NCBI RefSeq assembly: GCF_004681965.1
Contig: NZ_SMLL01000008.1
Coordinates: 186,001-250,000 of the forward strand
Direction: 5' to 3'
Origin: Ramlibacter rhizophilus
GTDB lineage: Bacteria; Pseudomonadota; Gammaproteobacteria; Burkholderiales; Burkholderiaceae_C
DNA length: 64,000 nt
This document shows, piece by piece, positions 18,380 to 27,587 of the stretch. Numbering within the stretch: position 1 is the stretch's first letter; every line of letters starts with the position of its first letter. Position numbers and translations under genes: made by a program. The notes beneath the pieces are model-generated. The model saw only the letters and a program-made list of their open reading frames with translations. It was not told where the DNA came from and made no database searches.

Positions 18380-20245
18380 GTGCATTGCTTCCGCCGTACC
18401 CCTCTTCTTCGCGCTGGCGCAGTTGCCGGCGCGGTGTGCTCGGTCTTCGTGGCGAGCCATGATGTGGCGCAGGCGCAGACCGCGGCGCGCTCGCAGCGCG
18501 CCCCGGCATCGGCAGCCGCGCCTGCAAGCGACGACAACCTGCCTCGGATGGCCTGCACCTCCGTCACGGCGGCCGAGCCGATCACCTTGGCACTCGGCAA
18601 GTCACGCGTGATCCAGTTGCCCTCTCCGGCGATCCGGCTGATCGGCGGCGGCAGGCCCAGCAGTTCCGTCGCATCGACCGGTGCGCCGCAACAAGGGGGC
18701 GCAGGGGGGCAGGCACGAACCGCCACGGCCGGAGCCGCCGGCGGAGGAACCGATGGCGTTGCGGAAACCGAGATCACCCTCCTCAGCCCGAACGAACTGC
18801 TGGTACTGGGCCGCCGCCCCGGCTCCGCCAATGTGATCGTGCAGGACCGCGAAGGCCGCTGCGTGGTAAGGGACATCGTCATCACGGCCGACCCGACGAC
18901 GCTGCAGACCAAGCTGCGCGAGCTGATGCCGCGCGAGACGGGGGTGCGCGTGGCGGCTGCCGAAAGCGCCATCGTGCTCGCCGGTGACGTGAGCGACACG
19001 GCCACGCTGGACCAGCTGATGCAGGTGGCCACCGCCTATGGTGACGGCAAGAAGGTCGTCAACCTGATGCGGGTGAGTGCGCCGCAGCAGGTCATGCTGG
19101 AGGTCAAGATCGCGGAGGTGAGCAAGGCCTTGCTCGATCGCTTCGGGCTGGATTTCTCACGATCCGTGATCTCAGGCGGTCGTACCAACTTCATCAGTGG
19201 GATCCTCGGCGGAAATGGGCTTGTAACAGGGCACTTTGGCCCAAACCTGCCCAGCGCGCCCGGGCTGCTTGGGGAGGTCGCCACTGGCGTTGCCGCTGGC
19301 CAGGGAGCTGCCAGTACGATCTGGTCGGGGCTGCCTCAGGCCGGCAACACACGCGGAGCGACGCTCTTTGGACTGGACCTGGAGAACCGCGATGGCATTG
19401 TGCGAGTACTCGCCGAGCCCAACATCATGGCCATCAGTGGCCAAGCAGCCAGCTTCCTTTCGGGCGGCAAGATTTTCATCCCAGTTGCCCAGACATCACA
19501 GCTAGGCGGGACGACGATCACGCTGGAGGAAAAAGAGTTCGGGGTGGGGCTGAAGTTCACGCCTACGGTACTGGACGGCCGCATCAATTTGAAGGTGGTC
19601 TCGGAGGTTTCCGAGCTCTCGCAAACGGGAACACCATTCACGACCGTTGGTGGTGTAACCGCCGTCCTGCCTTCGCTCAGCACGCGGCGCGTGGACACGA
19701 CCGTGCAACTCGCTGATGGACAAAGCTTCGCAGTCGCCGGCCTGATAAGAAACAACGTGACACAGGCCTTGAACAAGTTTCCGGGCCTTGGGGAAGCGCC
19801 CGTCATCGGTGCGCTGTTCCGCTCGACGGAGTTCCAGAACGACCTCACCGAACTCATGTTCGTGATCACTCCTCGCTTGGTCAAGCCGCTTGAGGGGCGA
19901 GTCGCACTGCCGACGGACAACCATGTGGTTCCCACCCGCGCGGACGTGATCATGAAAGGTGCCGGCGAAGGCAGCATGCCGCCACCAGCAGCGGTGCCTG
20001 AGCAGCCCCGGGCCCAGCGGACTGCGCCCTCGGTCCGGCCTGAAGGTGCTGCCCCACTCACACCGGCACCGGCCATACCCGCGCCAGTGGCTCCACCCAC
20101 CCCATTGACTCCGCGGCCGAGCAGCTCTCTGCAGCAGAACGACACGGTCACTACTGCCGCCGTAGTGGGCGCCCGAAGCCTCCACGCGCAGCCACTCGCT
20201 CCACTGGGGCCGATGGCATTCGACGAAACCCCACACTTCGAATAA
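18380..20245 (+). CDS. cpaC: Type II/III secretin of Tad pilus (CpaC/RcpA)
   Basis: This 621-residue outer membrane secretin starts with a signal peptide ending near AQAQ. A BON/N0-like periplasmic region follows, then the secretin core beginning APQQVMLEVKIAEVSK (about 235), with VLAEPNIMAISGQAASFLSGG and the late PGLGEAPVIGALFRS motif. The N0 region is split by a Gly/Ala/Thr-rich low-complexity stretch (about 94-130), which is unusual. The C-terminal 90 residues are Pro-rich. The start codon is GTG at 18380 with AGGGAG upstream. It forms the channel for the Flp pilus. Confidence 0.92.
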   Translation: MHCFRRTPLLRAGAVAGAVCSVFVASHDVAQAQTAARSQRAPASAAAPASDDNLPRMACTSVTAAEPITLALGKSRVIQLPSPAIRLIGGGRPSSSVASTGAPQQGGAGGQARTATAGAAGGGTDGVAETEITLLSPNELLVLGRRPGSANVIVQDREGRCVVRDIVITADPTTLQTKLRELMPRETGVRVAAAESAIVLAGDVSDTATLDQLMQVATAYGDGKKVVNLMRVSAPQQVMLEVKIAEVSKALLDRFGLDFSRSVISGGRTNFISGILGGNGLVTGHFGPNLPSAPGLLGEVATGVAAGQGAASTIWSGLPQAGNTRGATLFGLDLENRDGIVRVLAEPNIMAISGQAASFLSGGKIFIPVAQTSQLGGTTITLEEKEFGVGLKFTPTVLDGRINLKVVSEVSELSQTGTPFTTVGGVTAVLPSLSTRRVDTTVQLADGQSFAVAGLIRNNVTQALNKFPGLGEAPVIGALFRSTEFQNDLTELMFVITPRLVKPLEGRVALPTDNHVVPTRADVIMKGAGEGSMPPPAAVPEQPRAQRTAPSVRPEGAAPLTPAPAIPAPVAPPTPLTPRPSSSLQQNDTVTTAAVVGARSLHAQPLAPLGPMAFDETPHFE

Positions 20246-20257
20246 CCGGGAGCTCCC

Positions 20258-20536
20258 ATGCGCCACACGTATCTGCTTCTCAGCGCAATGCTTCTCGCGG
20301 GGTGTGCGTCCAGCACGCCGAACTATGACGCCCGCTTCGGCGATGCCGTTCGACAAGCCAGACAGGCGATGGTGCTGAACCCTGCGCCAGCGCCGGGCAG
20401 CGTTCCGATTGGCACCCTGGACGGCAAGGTCGCGCGCGAAGCCGCGGAGCGGTACCACGAAACCTACAAGGCGCCTCCTCGTCCCGTCAATGTCATCAAC
20501 ATCGGAGGAGTCGCCGGAGAGAGCGGTGGACGCTGA
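20258..20536 (+). CDS. Small Tad-locus lipoprotein
   Basis: This 92-residue lipoprotein has a signal peptide and lipobox LLAGC with Cys16. The mature part is short, with PIGTLDGKVAREAAERYHETY near its C-terminal half, a segment typical of small lipoproteins encoded after the secretin in betaproteobacterial Tad loci. By position it could act as a pilotin or stabiliser for the CpaC secretin, in place of CpaD/RcpB, which is not seen here. It lies 12 bp after cpaC, so it is certainly in the same operon. The role is inferred from context only. Confidence 0.75.
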   Translation: MRHTYLLLSAMLLAGCASSTPNYDARFGDAVRQARQAMVLNPAPAPGSVPIGTLDGKVAREAAERYHETYKAPPRPVNVINIGGVAGESGGR

Positions 20537-20576
20537 CCATTCCCTCGATTAATGCCAGCAGAAGGAGAGAGCCATT

Positions 20577-20585
20577 ATGCATTAG
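20577..20585 (+). other. Two-codon minimal ORF with strong ribosome site
   Basis: ATG CAT TAG is preceded by AAGGAGAG about 6 bases upstream, in the gap between the lipoprotein gene and flp. The site is as good as those of real genes here. It could be a vestige of a lost gene start or a minimal ORF affecting flp translation or mRNA stability. Confidence 0.35.
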
Positions 20586-20644
20586 CAGTTTCATTCTCAC
20601 CTCCCTTTCCATTGATCCCTCGAACTTCTCATAGGAGATATCGC

Positions 20645-20845
20645 ATGAACCAATACCTCAAACTCGCAGCAGCCTTCGCCTCTGACGAAGATGGTGCGCA
20701 GATCCTCGAATACGGCCTCATCCTAGCGGTGGTTTCACTGGTCCTCATCATCGCGATGCAGGGCGTCGGCGACGCGGGGTTCCAGCCATTGGTAGACGCA
20801 CTCACCGCGTGTCTGAATGGCGGCGCCTGCGCTTGGGGCGGGTAA
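20645..20845 (+). CDS. flp: Flp-type pilin (major Tad pilus subunit)
   Basis: This 66-residue prepilin has a short hydrophilic leader ending DEDG. A cleavage site follows before AQILEYGLI, containing the conserved Glu at +5 and Tyr at +6 of mature Flp pilins, and then a hydrophobic helix (LAVVSLVLIIAMQGVG). Processing would be by the CpaA peptidase encoded upstream. The C-terminus has two cysteines (ACLNGGAC), which could form a disulfide loop. AGGAG sits 7 bases before the ATG. In many Tad loci flp comes first; here it is the fifth gene, after the secretin and a lipoprotein. Confidence 0.93.
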   Translation: MNQYLKLAAAFASDEDGAQILEYGLILAVVSLVLIIAMQGVGDAGFQPLVDALTACLNGGACAWGG

Positions 20846-20880
20846 TCGTTCCACTTGGCAGCAATCAGTCCTGCAGCCTC

Positions 20881-22164
20881 ATGAAACCCGCGGAAAGACC
20901 AAGACGAAACCAGGAAGGCGCTGTCCTCTTGACAGCGGCTTTGTCGATGCTCTTTCTCATCGGGTTCATGGGGCTTGCCCTCGACTTCGGTCGATTGTTT
21001 CTTATCAGGACAGAGCTGCAAACCGCCACGGACAGCTGCGCGCTCTCAGCGGCACAAGAGCTCGATCAACAGCCCAACTCGATCACCCGTGCAATCAGCG
21101 CCGGGATGAGCGCCGGCAATGCGAATGCGGTGAACCTTCAGTCGGTCGACTGGGCAGGTCAGGGCCAGCTGGACCCAGGCAGCTTCACGTTCTACGACTC
21201 TTCGTACGTGGCGACCACGGACCCCCTCCAGGCGACATACGTCGAGTGTTCGCACACGCAGGGAAACATTCCTATCCGCGTTCTCAATGCCATGGGCGCA
21301 TTCATCCGGGACGCATCCGCGTTTCCCGCGACGAGGACCGTTGCCGCCCAGGCAGTAGCCACTCGCGTCAGCGCGCAGACGACCTGTCCGCTGCCGATCG
21401 CGGTCAAGCGTGCCGCAGGAACCAGCCCGCCGTTGTACGGCTTCCAGGTCGGTCAATGGGTCATCATCTACGGCGACGATATCGCCGGCGGCGCACCCGG
21501 CGCCTTTGGCTGGTACAACATCGATGAGTCACAGAACGCACGGTCAACCCGCGACCAGCTACTTGGCCTCACATGCGAAACCCGCGTGGGTGCCAGGCTC
21601 CGCACGCCAGGGGCAAAGACCGGCGTGCACGAGGCCTGGAACTACCGCTTCGGCATTTATCGCAACAACGACGATCCGACCGTCAATCGACCGGACTTCT
21701 CCGGGTATGCCTACACGCCCCTGAATTGGACGAATCCCGTCCCGCAGAACGCGTTCGATGGCACCCCAGCAGCCGGCTCCCACCCGACGGCAGCAAATTT
21801 CGTCACGAAGCGCTCGCAATACCGTAGCTATGACGACACGGGAACCAGCATCCAGAATGGCAGCGAAATCGTCTTCGGTCGCCGTAACGCGCTGAACAGC
21901 TTCCACGATTTGGCAACGCCAGGAATCGGCGGCCAACACCAGCAACTTGGAGCAAGTCGTCGAGTCGCGCTGACGCCCGTCATCGACGAAAACAACATTG
22001 TCATTGATTACCTTTGCGTTTTCATGCTGCACCCCATGTCCGGGCCGCACGACGACGTGCGAGTCGAGATACGGGGTAATGCGCGCGCCGCTGGAAGCCC
22101 CTGCACCACGAGTGGACTGCCGGGCGGCACGGCAGGACCGCTGGTGCCAGCTCTCGTCAGATAG
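20881..22164 (+). CDS. tadG: TadG-like pilus assembly protein
   Basis: This 427-residue protein has an N-terminal TadE/TadG-like motif: a short basic stretch, QEGAVLLTAALSMLFLIGFMGLALDFGRLF (membrane helix, broken here by text only), then RTELQTATDSCALSAAQEL. The rest is a large periplasmic region with several cysteines and no von Willebrand domain that I can recognise. TadG-type proteins are minor pilin-like components of the Tad machine. The start at 20881 follows flp by 35 bp; an earlier ATG at 20809 would overlap flp and lacks the conserved leader. Confidence 0.8.
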   Translation: MKPAERPRRNQEGAVLLTAALSMLFLIGFMGLALDFGRLFLIRTELQTATDSCALSAAQELDQQPNSITRAISAGMSAGNANAVNLQSVDWAGQGQLDPGSFTFYDSSYVATTDPLQATYVECSHTQGNIPIRVLNAMGAFIRDASAFPATRTVAAQAVATRVSAQTTCPLPIAVKRAAGTSPPLYGFQVGQWVIIYGDDIAGGAPGAFGWYNIDESQNARSTRDQLLGLTCETRVGARLRTPGAKTGVHEAWNYRFGIYRNNDDPTVNRPDFSGYAYTPLNWTNPVPQNAFDGTPAAGSHPTAANFVTKRSQYRSYDDTGTSIQNGSEIVFGRRNALNSFHDLATPGIGGQHQQLGASRRVALTPVIDENNIVIDYLCVFMLHPMSGPHDDVRVEIRGNARAAGSPCTTSGLPGGTAGPLVPALVR

Positions 22165-22172
22165 GAGTCCGC

Positions 22173-22610
22173 ATGCCAAGAATCAGACATCAACGGGGCG
22201 TCGCGATTCTCGAATTCGCACTCGTTGCGCCATTTCTTCTGATGATGGTATTCATCACCACCGAGTTCGGTCGCGCTTTCTATGCCTACAACACACTTGC
22301 CAAATCGGTTCGGGATGCATCTCGTTATCTGTCGGTGTATCTGCCAGAGACGCACATTACGGAAGCCAGCAACCTGATCGTCTACGGATCGATCCAGGCC
22401 GGAGCGCAACCACAACTGGTGAACCTCACCGCAGCGAACGTGGCCGCCCCTGTTTGGGGCACGGCTGGAGCCGCGCCGGTAATCAACGTCGTGACGGTGC
22501 GAGTCACTGGCTACCAGTTTCCGCTCCTCACCGCTTCCGTATTTGGCCTTCAATTCAGCGGAATCACGTTCCCGGACATCACGGCCACCATGCGGAGTCC
22601 GCAAATATGA
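22173..22610 (+). CDS. tadE: TadE-family pseudopilin
   Basis: This 145-residue TadE-like protein has a basic leader followed by RGVAILEFALVAPFLLMMVF, with the conserved Glu in the pseudopilin helix, and then TTEFGRAFYAYNTL. TadE is processed by the prepilin peptidase and needed for Tad pilus assembly. A clean ATAGGAG site precedes the ATG. The stop overlaps the start of the next gene as ATGA, so it and the following paralog are translationally coupled. Confidence 0.88.
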   Translation: MPRIRHQRGVAILEFALVAPFLLMMVFITTEFGRAFYAYNTLAKSVRDASRYLSVYLPETHITEASNLIVYGSIQAGAQPQLVNLTAANVAAPVWGTAGAAPVINVVTVRVTGYQFPLLTASVFGLQFSGITFPDITATMRSPQI

Positions 22611-23056
22611 GTCGCGGTAAGCAGTCAGGCGCGACGATGATCGAGTTCGCCCTTGTCTCGATTCTGTTCTTTACGTTCCTGCTCGCGACTGTGGACTTTG
22701 GCCGAATGCTTTACACCTACAGCGCCGCCAACGAAGCGACACGGCTCGCTGCGCGGTACGCAGTGGTATGCCACGATTCCAGTACGGCCATCGACGCGCA
22801 GGTACTGACTCTGGTGCAACGCGTAGTACCCCAGGTCAGCCAAGTGAGCGTGGAATGGACCCCGCCTGCCTGCAGCGTCAGCAACTGTGAAGGCGTAGCT
22901 GTTGCCATCGAGAACTTCCAGTTCAACTGGTTGACACCCCTAGTCGGAACCATCGTGAGACCGAGCTGGGTTATGCCTCGAATGTCCACTTACCTGCCGC
23001 GCGAAGTCATGCGCCAAGACCCAAACAGCAATGTCACCCTTTGCCCGTTGCCTTAA
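22607..23056 (+). CDS. Second TadE/TadF-like pseudopilin
   Basis: This 149-residue protein is related to the preceding one. It has a leader with SGATMIEFALVSILFFTFLL, again with the Glu after the cleavage position, and DFGRMLYTYSAANEATRLAAR following. Three cysteines lie in the mature domain. It most likely corresponds to TadF, the second minor pseudopilin of Tad loci. The start overlaps the TadE stop by four bases, and its stop lies two bases before the cpaE ATG. Confidence 0.82.
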   Translation: MSRGKQSGATMIEFALVSILFFTFLLATVDFGRMLYTYSAANEATRLAARYAVVCHDSSTAIDAQVLTLVQRVVPQVSQVSVEWTPPACSVSNCEGVAVAIENFQFNWLTPLVGTIVRPSWVMPRMSTYLPREVMRQDPNSNVTLCPLP

Positions 23057-23058
23057 TC

Positions 23059-24207
23059 ATGAAGATATCCCTCATTTCACCGAATCAACAGCATCTCCAC
23101 GATGCTCAGCTTGCCCTCCAGGCGCTCGGTCACCAAGTGCAATCCTTCGAAGGCGGAAAGACACGATTGCGCGAAGTGGTGGAGCAGTCTAGTCCTGATC
23201 TGGCGGTCGTCGATGGAATCTGCTGCGACCTGGCAGAGCTTCAGTACATCGAGCAAACCACACTCGATCATCCGGACGCTGCGGTCGTGCTGCTCTGCTC
23301 TACGCAGACTCCAGAGTTCCTGATTGGCGCAATGCGGGCCGGCGTGCGAGAGGTCCTACCCTCGCCTCCGCCACTCGATGCGCTGCGCTCAGCGATCCAA
23401 CGGCTGGAGGCTCGGAGGGAGGGTGCCCGCCGTGCAACCGGTCGAGTGCTGGCTACCATGCCGGTCAAAGGCGGCGCCGGCGCCACTTTCATTGCGGCAA
23501 ACCTCGCGTGGGAGCTAGCCCAGCGTCATCGTACGCTCCTCGTTGATCTCAATCTTCAGTTCGGGGATGCGTACACCTTGCTTTCCGACCAGAAGCCCGC
23601 TGCCACGCTGGCCGACGTGGTGAGCGACATCAGCCGCCTGGATGCTTCGCTACTGAGTTCCTGTGCAACGCAGGTCACACCACGCCTGCATGTACTGCCA
23701 CCGCCTGACGACCTGGCTCGTGGAGTGCCTGTCGCACCGGCGCATCTCGACTCAATTCTCGCCGTGGCACGCGCTGAATACGAGTTCGTCGTCATCGACT
23801 TGCCAAGATCGCTTGACCCCCTGACGGTGCGCGCCCTTGACGCCGCTGAACGCGTTTACCTGGTGCTGCAGGCTGGCTTGCCCGAATTGCGAAATACAAG
23901 CCGCATTCTCGAGGCGTTTCGAGGATTGGACTACTCCTCGGCGAAGGCAGAACTCGTCCTGAATCGCTTTGAAAGAAACGCTGAACTCGGTGTCGAGCAT
24001 CTGGAACGGAGCCTCGGGTCCGTCAAGATTCACACGATTCACAACGCCTATCGCGAAGTCCGTGCGTCTATCAACCATGGTGAGCCGTTGGCGTCTACCG
24101 GACGGGGAGGTACTGTGACCCGACAGCTGGGACAACTTGCCGAAAGTGTTCAACCCAAGCCGAACAGCTCAAAGAGCTTGCTCGGCCGCCTCTTTGGGAC
24201 CGCATGA
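23059..24207 (+). CDS. cpaE: CpaE/TadZ pilus localisation ATPase
   Basis: This 382-residue protein has an N-terminal atypical receiver domain (about 1-110) and a MinD/ParA-like ATPase domain. The P-loop is a deviant form, KGGAGAT at 137-143, lacking the Lys and Thr pair of canonical Walker A, as is common in CpaE. TadZ proteins place the Tad machine at the cell pole. The start at 23059 was preferred over a TTG at 23041 that overlaps the previous gene. The stop overlaps the cpaF start (ATGA). Confidence 0.88.
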   Translation: MKISLISPNQQHLHDAQLALQALGHQVQSFEGGKTRLREVVEQSSPDLAVVDGICCDLAELQYIEQTTLDHPDAAVVLLCSTQTPEFLIGAMRAGVREVLPSPPPLDALRSAIQRLEARREGARRATGRVLATMPVKGGAGATFIAANLAWELAQRHRTLLVDLNLQFGDAYTLLSDQKPAATLADVVSDISRLDASLLSSCATQVTPRLHVLPPPDDLARGVPVAPAHLDSILAVARAEYEFVVIDLPRSLDPLTVRALDAAERVYLVLQAGLPELRNTSRILEAFRGLDYSSAKAELVLNRFERNAELGVEHLERSLGSVKIHTIHNAYREVRASINHGEPLASTGRGGTVTRQLGQLAESVQPKPNSSKSLLGRLFGTA

Positions 24208-25601
24208 TGATGCTCGGCCAACTAATGTCTAGCAAGAGTCGCGAAGGTACGGCGCCCAGCCTGCGCCAGATGCTCGGAAGCTCGCCCTCCGATACACCTG
24301 CGCCTGCACCCCCCACAAGTTCCGCTAGCTACCAGGAGTTGAAGAGCCGATTGCATCAGAAGCTCCTCGACAAGTTCGACCTCACCGCACTGGAGAGCTT
24401 GCCACCACAGGCTCTGCGCCAGGAGATCGCCAATGCGGCGGAACGGTTGCTGATCGAGGAGCAGGCGCCGATTAATGACGCTGAGCGAAAGTCGCTGATC
24501 CGAGACGTGCAGAACGAGATGCTTGGGTTCGGGCCGCTTGAGCTCCTGATGGCCGACCCGACCGTTTCCGACATTCTGGTCAACTCCTTCAAGTGCATCT
24601 ACGTAGAACGGCGAGGACGACTCGAACTGACTGACGTTTCCTTCAAGGATGAAAACCATCTCCTTCGAATCATCGATAAGATCGTCTCTCTTGTCGGGCG
24701 GCGCATCGACGAGTCCAGTCCCATGGTAGATGCGCGGCTACCCGATGGCTCTCGCGTCAACGCAGTGATTCCGCCGGTTGCGATCGACGGCCCCATGATG
24801 TCGATCCGGCGGTTCGCACATGTTCCGCTGCAGATGAGTGACTTGACAGGCGACGCGCTGAAAACGTTGACGCCTGAGATGGCCCAGCTACTGAGCGGCA
24901 TGGTCAAGGCCAAGGTCAACATCCTCATCTCAGGAGGAACGGGAGCTGGCAAGACCACGTTCCTGAACATCCTTTCCAGCCACATCCCAGATGGAGAGCG
25001 GGTGGTCACGATCGAAGATGCCGCTGAACTTCAGCTACAACAGCCACACGTCATCCGCCTGGAGACCCGGCCGTCGAACATCGAAGGACGGGGCGAGATC
25101 GCGCCGCGAGCGCTTGTTCGGAATGCGCTGCGCATGCGCCCCGATCGCATCGTAGTGGGAGAAGTGCGGGGCGGCGAAGCGTTTGACATGCTTCAGGCTA
25201 TGAACACGGGGCACGAAGGGTCGATGACGACCATACACGCCAATACGCCACGTGATGCGCTGTCTCGTCTTGAGAACATGATCGGAATGGCGAATCTCAG
25301 CTTGACCCACAAGGCGGCACGCCAGCAGATCGCGGCGGCCATCAACGTAATCGTCCAGGTATCGCGATTGATAGATGGACGTCGGAAGGTGGTCAGCATC
25401 CAAGAGATCACCGGCATGGAAGGCGAGGTGGTCACGATGCAGGAGCTGTTCGCATACCGGCAGACTGGGCTTGGACCTGACGGTCTCGTGCAGGGGCACT
25501 TTGCGGCGACAGGCGTTCGCGCCCGCCTCAGCGATCGCTTGAAGGCGTATGGCATTCACTTGCCCGAGCAGATGTTCGATCCAAGCCGGCATTACCAGTA
25601 G
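24204..25601 (+). CDS. cpaF: CpaF/TadA secretion ATPase
   Basis: This 465-residue GspE-family hexameric ATPase powers Tad pilus extension. It has a helical N-terminal region with [23 protein letters not shown], Walker [10 protein letters not shown] at 244-252, an Asp box and His box region ([27 protein letters not shown]), and Walker B-like [20 protein letters not shown]. The length fits the family. It overlaps cpaE and is followed 17 bp later by tadB. Confidence 0.95.
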   Translation: MMMLGQLMSSKSREGTAPSLRQMLGSSPSDTPAPAPPTSSASYQELKSRLHQKLLDKFDLTALESLPPQALRQEIANAAERLLIEEQAPINDAERKSLIRDVQNEMLGFGPLELLMADPTVSDILVNSFKCIYVERRGRLELTDVSFKDENHLLRIIDKIVSLVGRRIDESSPMVDARLPDGSRVNAVIPPVAIDGPMMSIRRFAHVPLQMSDLTGDALKTLTPEMAQLLSGMVKAKVNILISGGTGAGKTTFLNILSSHIPDGERVVTIEDAAELQLQQPHVIRLETRPSNIEGRGEIAPRALVRNALRMRPDRIVVGEVRGGEAFDMLQAMNTGHEGSMTTIHANTPRDALSRLENMIGMANLSLTHKAARQQIAAAINVIVQVSRLIDGRRKVVSIQEITGMEGEVVTMQELFAYRQTGLGPDGLVQGHFAATGVRARLSDRLKAYGIHLPEQMFDPSRHYQ

Positions 25602-25618
25602 CTACTTGAGGATGCACC

Positions 25619-26605
25619 ATGCTATCGGATCTTCTAGGCAATGGCGTGATTCTGATATCCGTCCTCGTATTCGTCGCTGTGCTGCTGATGCTGGAGTCGG
25701 CGTTTCTCCTTTGGCGCTCGTCGAATGGCGCCGCTGCTCGGAAGTTGCGAGAGCGCGTGGATGCGTTCGCTCCATCTAGCGGACAAAATGTCCGGCATCT
25801 GTTCCGTGATGGCGGAAGCGCCGGTGCCCAAGTCTTCGACGCCGCTATCCGCCGCTCAAAGGCTGGCCGCTCACTTGAGGACCGGATCAGCCAAGCGGGG
25901 TTGCGCTTGAGTTCCTCAGCGATTGTGCTCTGGTCGGTTCTGCTGGGAGCGGCGGGATGGTTTCTCCCTGACTTGGTGTTGCCCGGCTTTGTCGCTTCGC
26001 TGTTCACTGCCATCGCCATGGGCAGTGTTCCGATCGTGTATGTCCAGTGGAAGCGCAGTCGTCGCCTCCGGAATCTCGAACGACAGCTGCCCGACGCCCT
26101 CGACCTCATCGCAAGGGCACTCCGCGCCGGCCATGCATTCTCGGCCGCTTTGAAAATGGCGGGCGACGAGTTGCCGGAGCCGATAGCGAGCGAGTTTCGC
26201 GCGGTGCATGATGAAGTCGCCTACGGCATTACACTGGAAGAGGCGCTTACAAATTTCAGCGATCGCATTCCCGTGATGGACGTTCGGTACTTCGTGGTCG
26301 CTGTCTTGGTCCAGCGCGAGTCTGGTGGCAACCTTACCGAAATCTTGAGCAATTTGAGCCGTCTGATTCGCGAGCGATTCAAGTTATTTGCACGTGTGCG
26401 GGTCTTGTCTGCCGAGGGCCGGCTGTCAGGCTGGGTAATGGGCCTGCTTCCTTTTGGGCTGGCCGCACTGCTCAACTTTTTCAACCCGAAGTTCATGAGT
26501 CCGCTCTGGACTGATCCGATTGGTATCACCATTACGCAGTACGTGCTAGTAGTGATGGCCGTCGGCGCGATCCTGCTGCGTCGCATCACCCAGATACGCG
26601 TATAG
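25619..26605 (+). CDS. tadB: Tad pilus inner membrane protein TadB
   Basis: This 328-residue GspF-like protein has membrane segments near the N-terminus (LISVLVFVAVLLML), in the middle (IVLWSVLLGAAGWFLPDLVL) and at the C-terminus. A cytoplasmic GspF/TadC domain contains LPDALDLIARALRAGHAFSAAL and VQRESGGNLTEIL. TadB and TadC form the inner membrane platform that meets the CpaF ATPase. It is placed between cpaF and tadC with short gaps, as expected for the conserved order. Confidence 0.92.
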   Translation: MLSDLLGNGVILISVLVFVAVLLMLESAFLLWRSSNGAAARKLRERVDAFAPSSGQNVRHLFRDGGSAGAQVFDAAIRRSKAGRSLEDRISQAGLRLSSSAIVLWSVLLGAAGWFLPDLVLPGFVASLFTAIAMGSVPIVYVQWKRSRRLRNLERQLPDALDLIARALRAGHAFSAALKMAGDELPEPIASEFRAVHDEVAYGITLEEALTNFSDRIPVMDVRYFVVAVLVQRESGGNLTEILSNLSRLIRERFKLFARVRVLSAEGRLSGWVMGLLPFGLAALLNFFNPKFMSPLWTDPIGITITQYVLVVMAVGAILLRRITQIRV

Positions 26606-26615
26606 GAGAGCATCG

Positions 26616-27524
26616 ATGCTGATCATCTCAACGCTTGTGTTTCTGAGCTGCACCTTGGCAGTTGGCGCACTGCTGCTTTGGGTTACGCCCACCCGTACGC
26701 AGCACCGCTTGACCAAAGTCTTACCATCCAGAAAACAAGGCAACTGGAGCCAGGCAGTCGTGAAAGCGGCTGACCGCATCTCCAGACTCACGGCGCCCGA
26801 GGGTGACTGGGAGTCGTCACCCATCCGTATCCGGCTTCTGAATGCCGGCATCCGCAATTCCAACGCCAAGCTTGTATTCTTCGCTGCGAAAAGCGTACTG
26901 CCGTTCCTGTTCGCAGCAGCTTCGTTCGCGGCATTGCGCTCTGGAAACATAGCGCAGATGACGACACTACTTCTGATTGTTCTCTCGGCTGCTCTGGTCG
27001 GCATTTACCTTCCCAACCTTGTTCTTCATTTTCTCGTAAAGGCACGCCAGCGGGAGATATTCGAGAGCTTCCCTGACGCCGCGGACCTGATGCTTGTGTG
27101 CGTAGAAGCCGGACTTGGGCTCGACGCCAGTATCAACAAGGTGGCCGAGGAGATGAATCGAAAGAGCCCTGCCGTTTCAGAAGAACTGGCGTTAACTAAT
27201 CTGGAGATGCGCGCCGGCGTCAGCCGCGACAAGGCCGTTCGAAACCTCGCAACACGCACGGGCGTTGAGGAGATCAGCATCTTCGCCAGCATGCTGACGC
27301 AGGCCGACAAATTCGGCACTAGCATCGGAGAATGCATGCGCGTCTTCTCTGATGACCTGAGACACAAGCGGCAAATCCGGGCGGAGGAGAAAGCCGCGAA
27401 GATCCCGGTGAAAATGCTCTTTCCGCTTGTGCTTTGCATCTTCCCGGCGATCATCATGGTCATCCTCGGCCCAGTGATTATTCAGGTGACAAGGACCTTG
27501 CTGCCGATGCTGGGTGCGCGCTAA
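26616..27524 (+). CDS. tadC: Tad pilus inner membrane protein TadC
   Basis: This 302-residue GspF-like partner of TadB contains FPDAADLMLVCVEAGLGLDASI, then LGVRE-like tracts and SMLTQADKFGTSIGECMRVFSDDLR, followed by two C-terminal membrane segments (FPLVLCIFPAIIMVILGPVII). It is the last gene of the operon in the window. The TPR protein TadD, often found next, is absent. The downstream gene polA is convergent, with a 63-bp gap that shows no obvious terminator. Confidence 0.92.
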   Translation: MLIISTLVFLSCTLAVGALLLWVTPTRTQHRLTKVLPSRKQGNWSQAVVKAADRISRLTAPEGDWESSPIRIRLLNAGIRNSNAKLVFFAAKSVLPFLFAAASFAALRSGNIAQMTTLLLIVLSAALVGIYLPNLVLHFLVKARQREIFESFPDAADLMLVCVEAGLGLDASINKVAEEMNRKSPAVSEELALTNLEMRAGVSRDKAVRNLATRTGVEEISIFASMLTQADKFGTSIGECMRVFSDDLRHKRQIRAEEKAAKIPVKMLFPLVLCIFPAIIMVILGPVIIQVTRTLLPMLGAR

Positions 27525-27587
27525 CCTTCTTCGAAGTCAAGCATTGAGTTTGTGAAACGCGGAATGAGCCTGCATGCACACATTACC

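Noticed and set aside
20552..20644. Upstream in-frame ATG that would lengthen Flp
   Set aside because: The added residues are not a prepilin leader, and the ATG at 20645 has AGGAG and gives the normal short leader.
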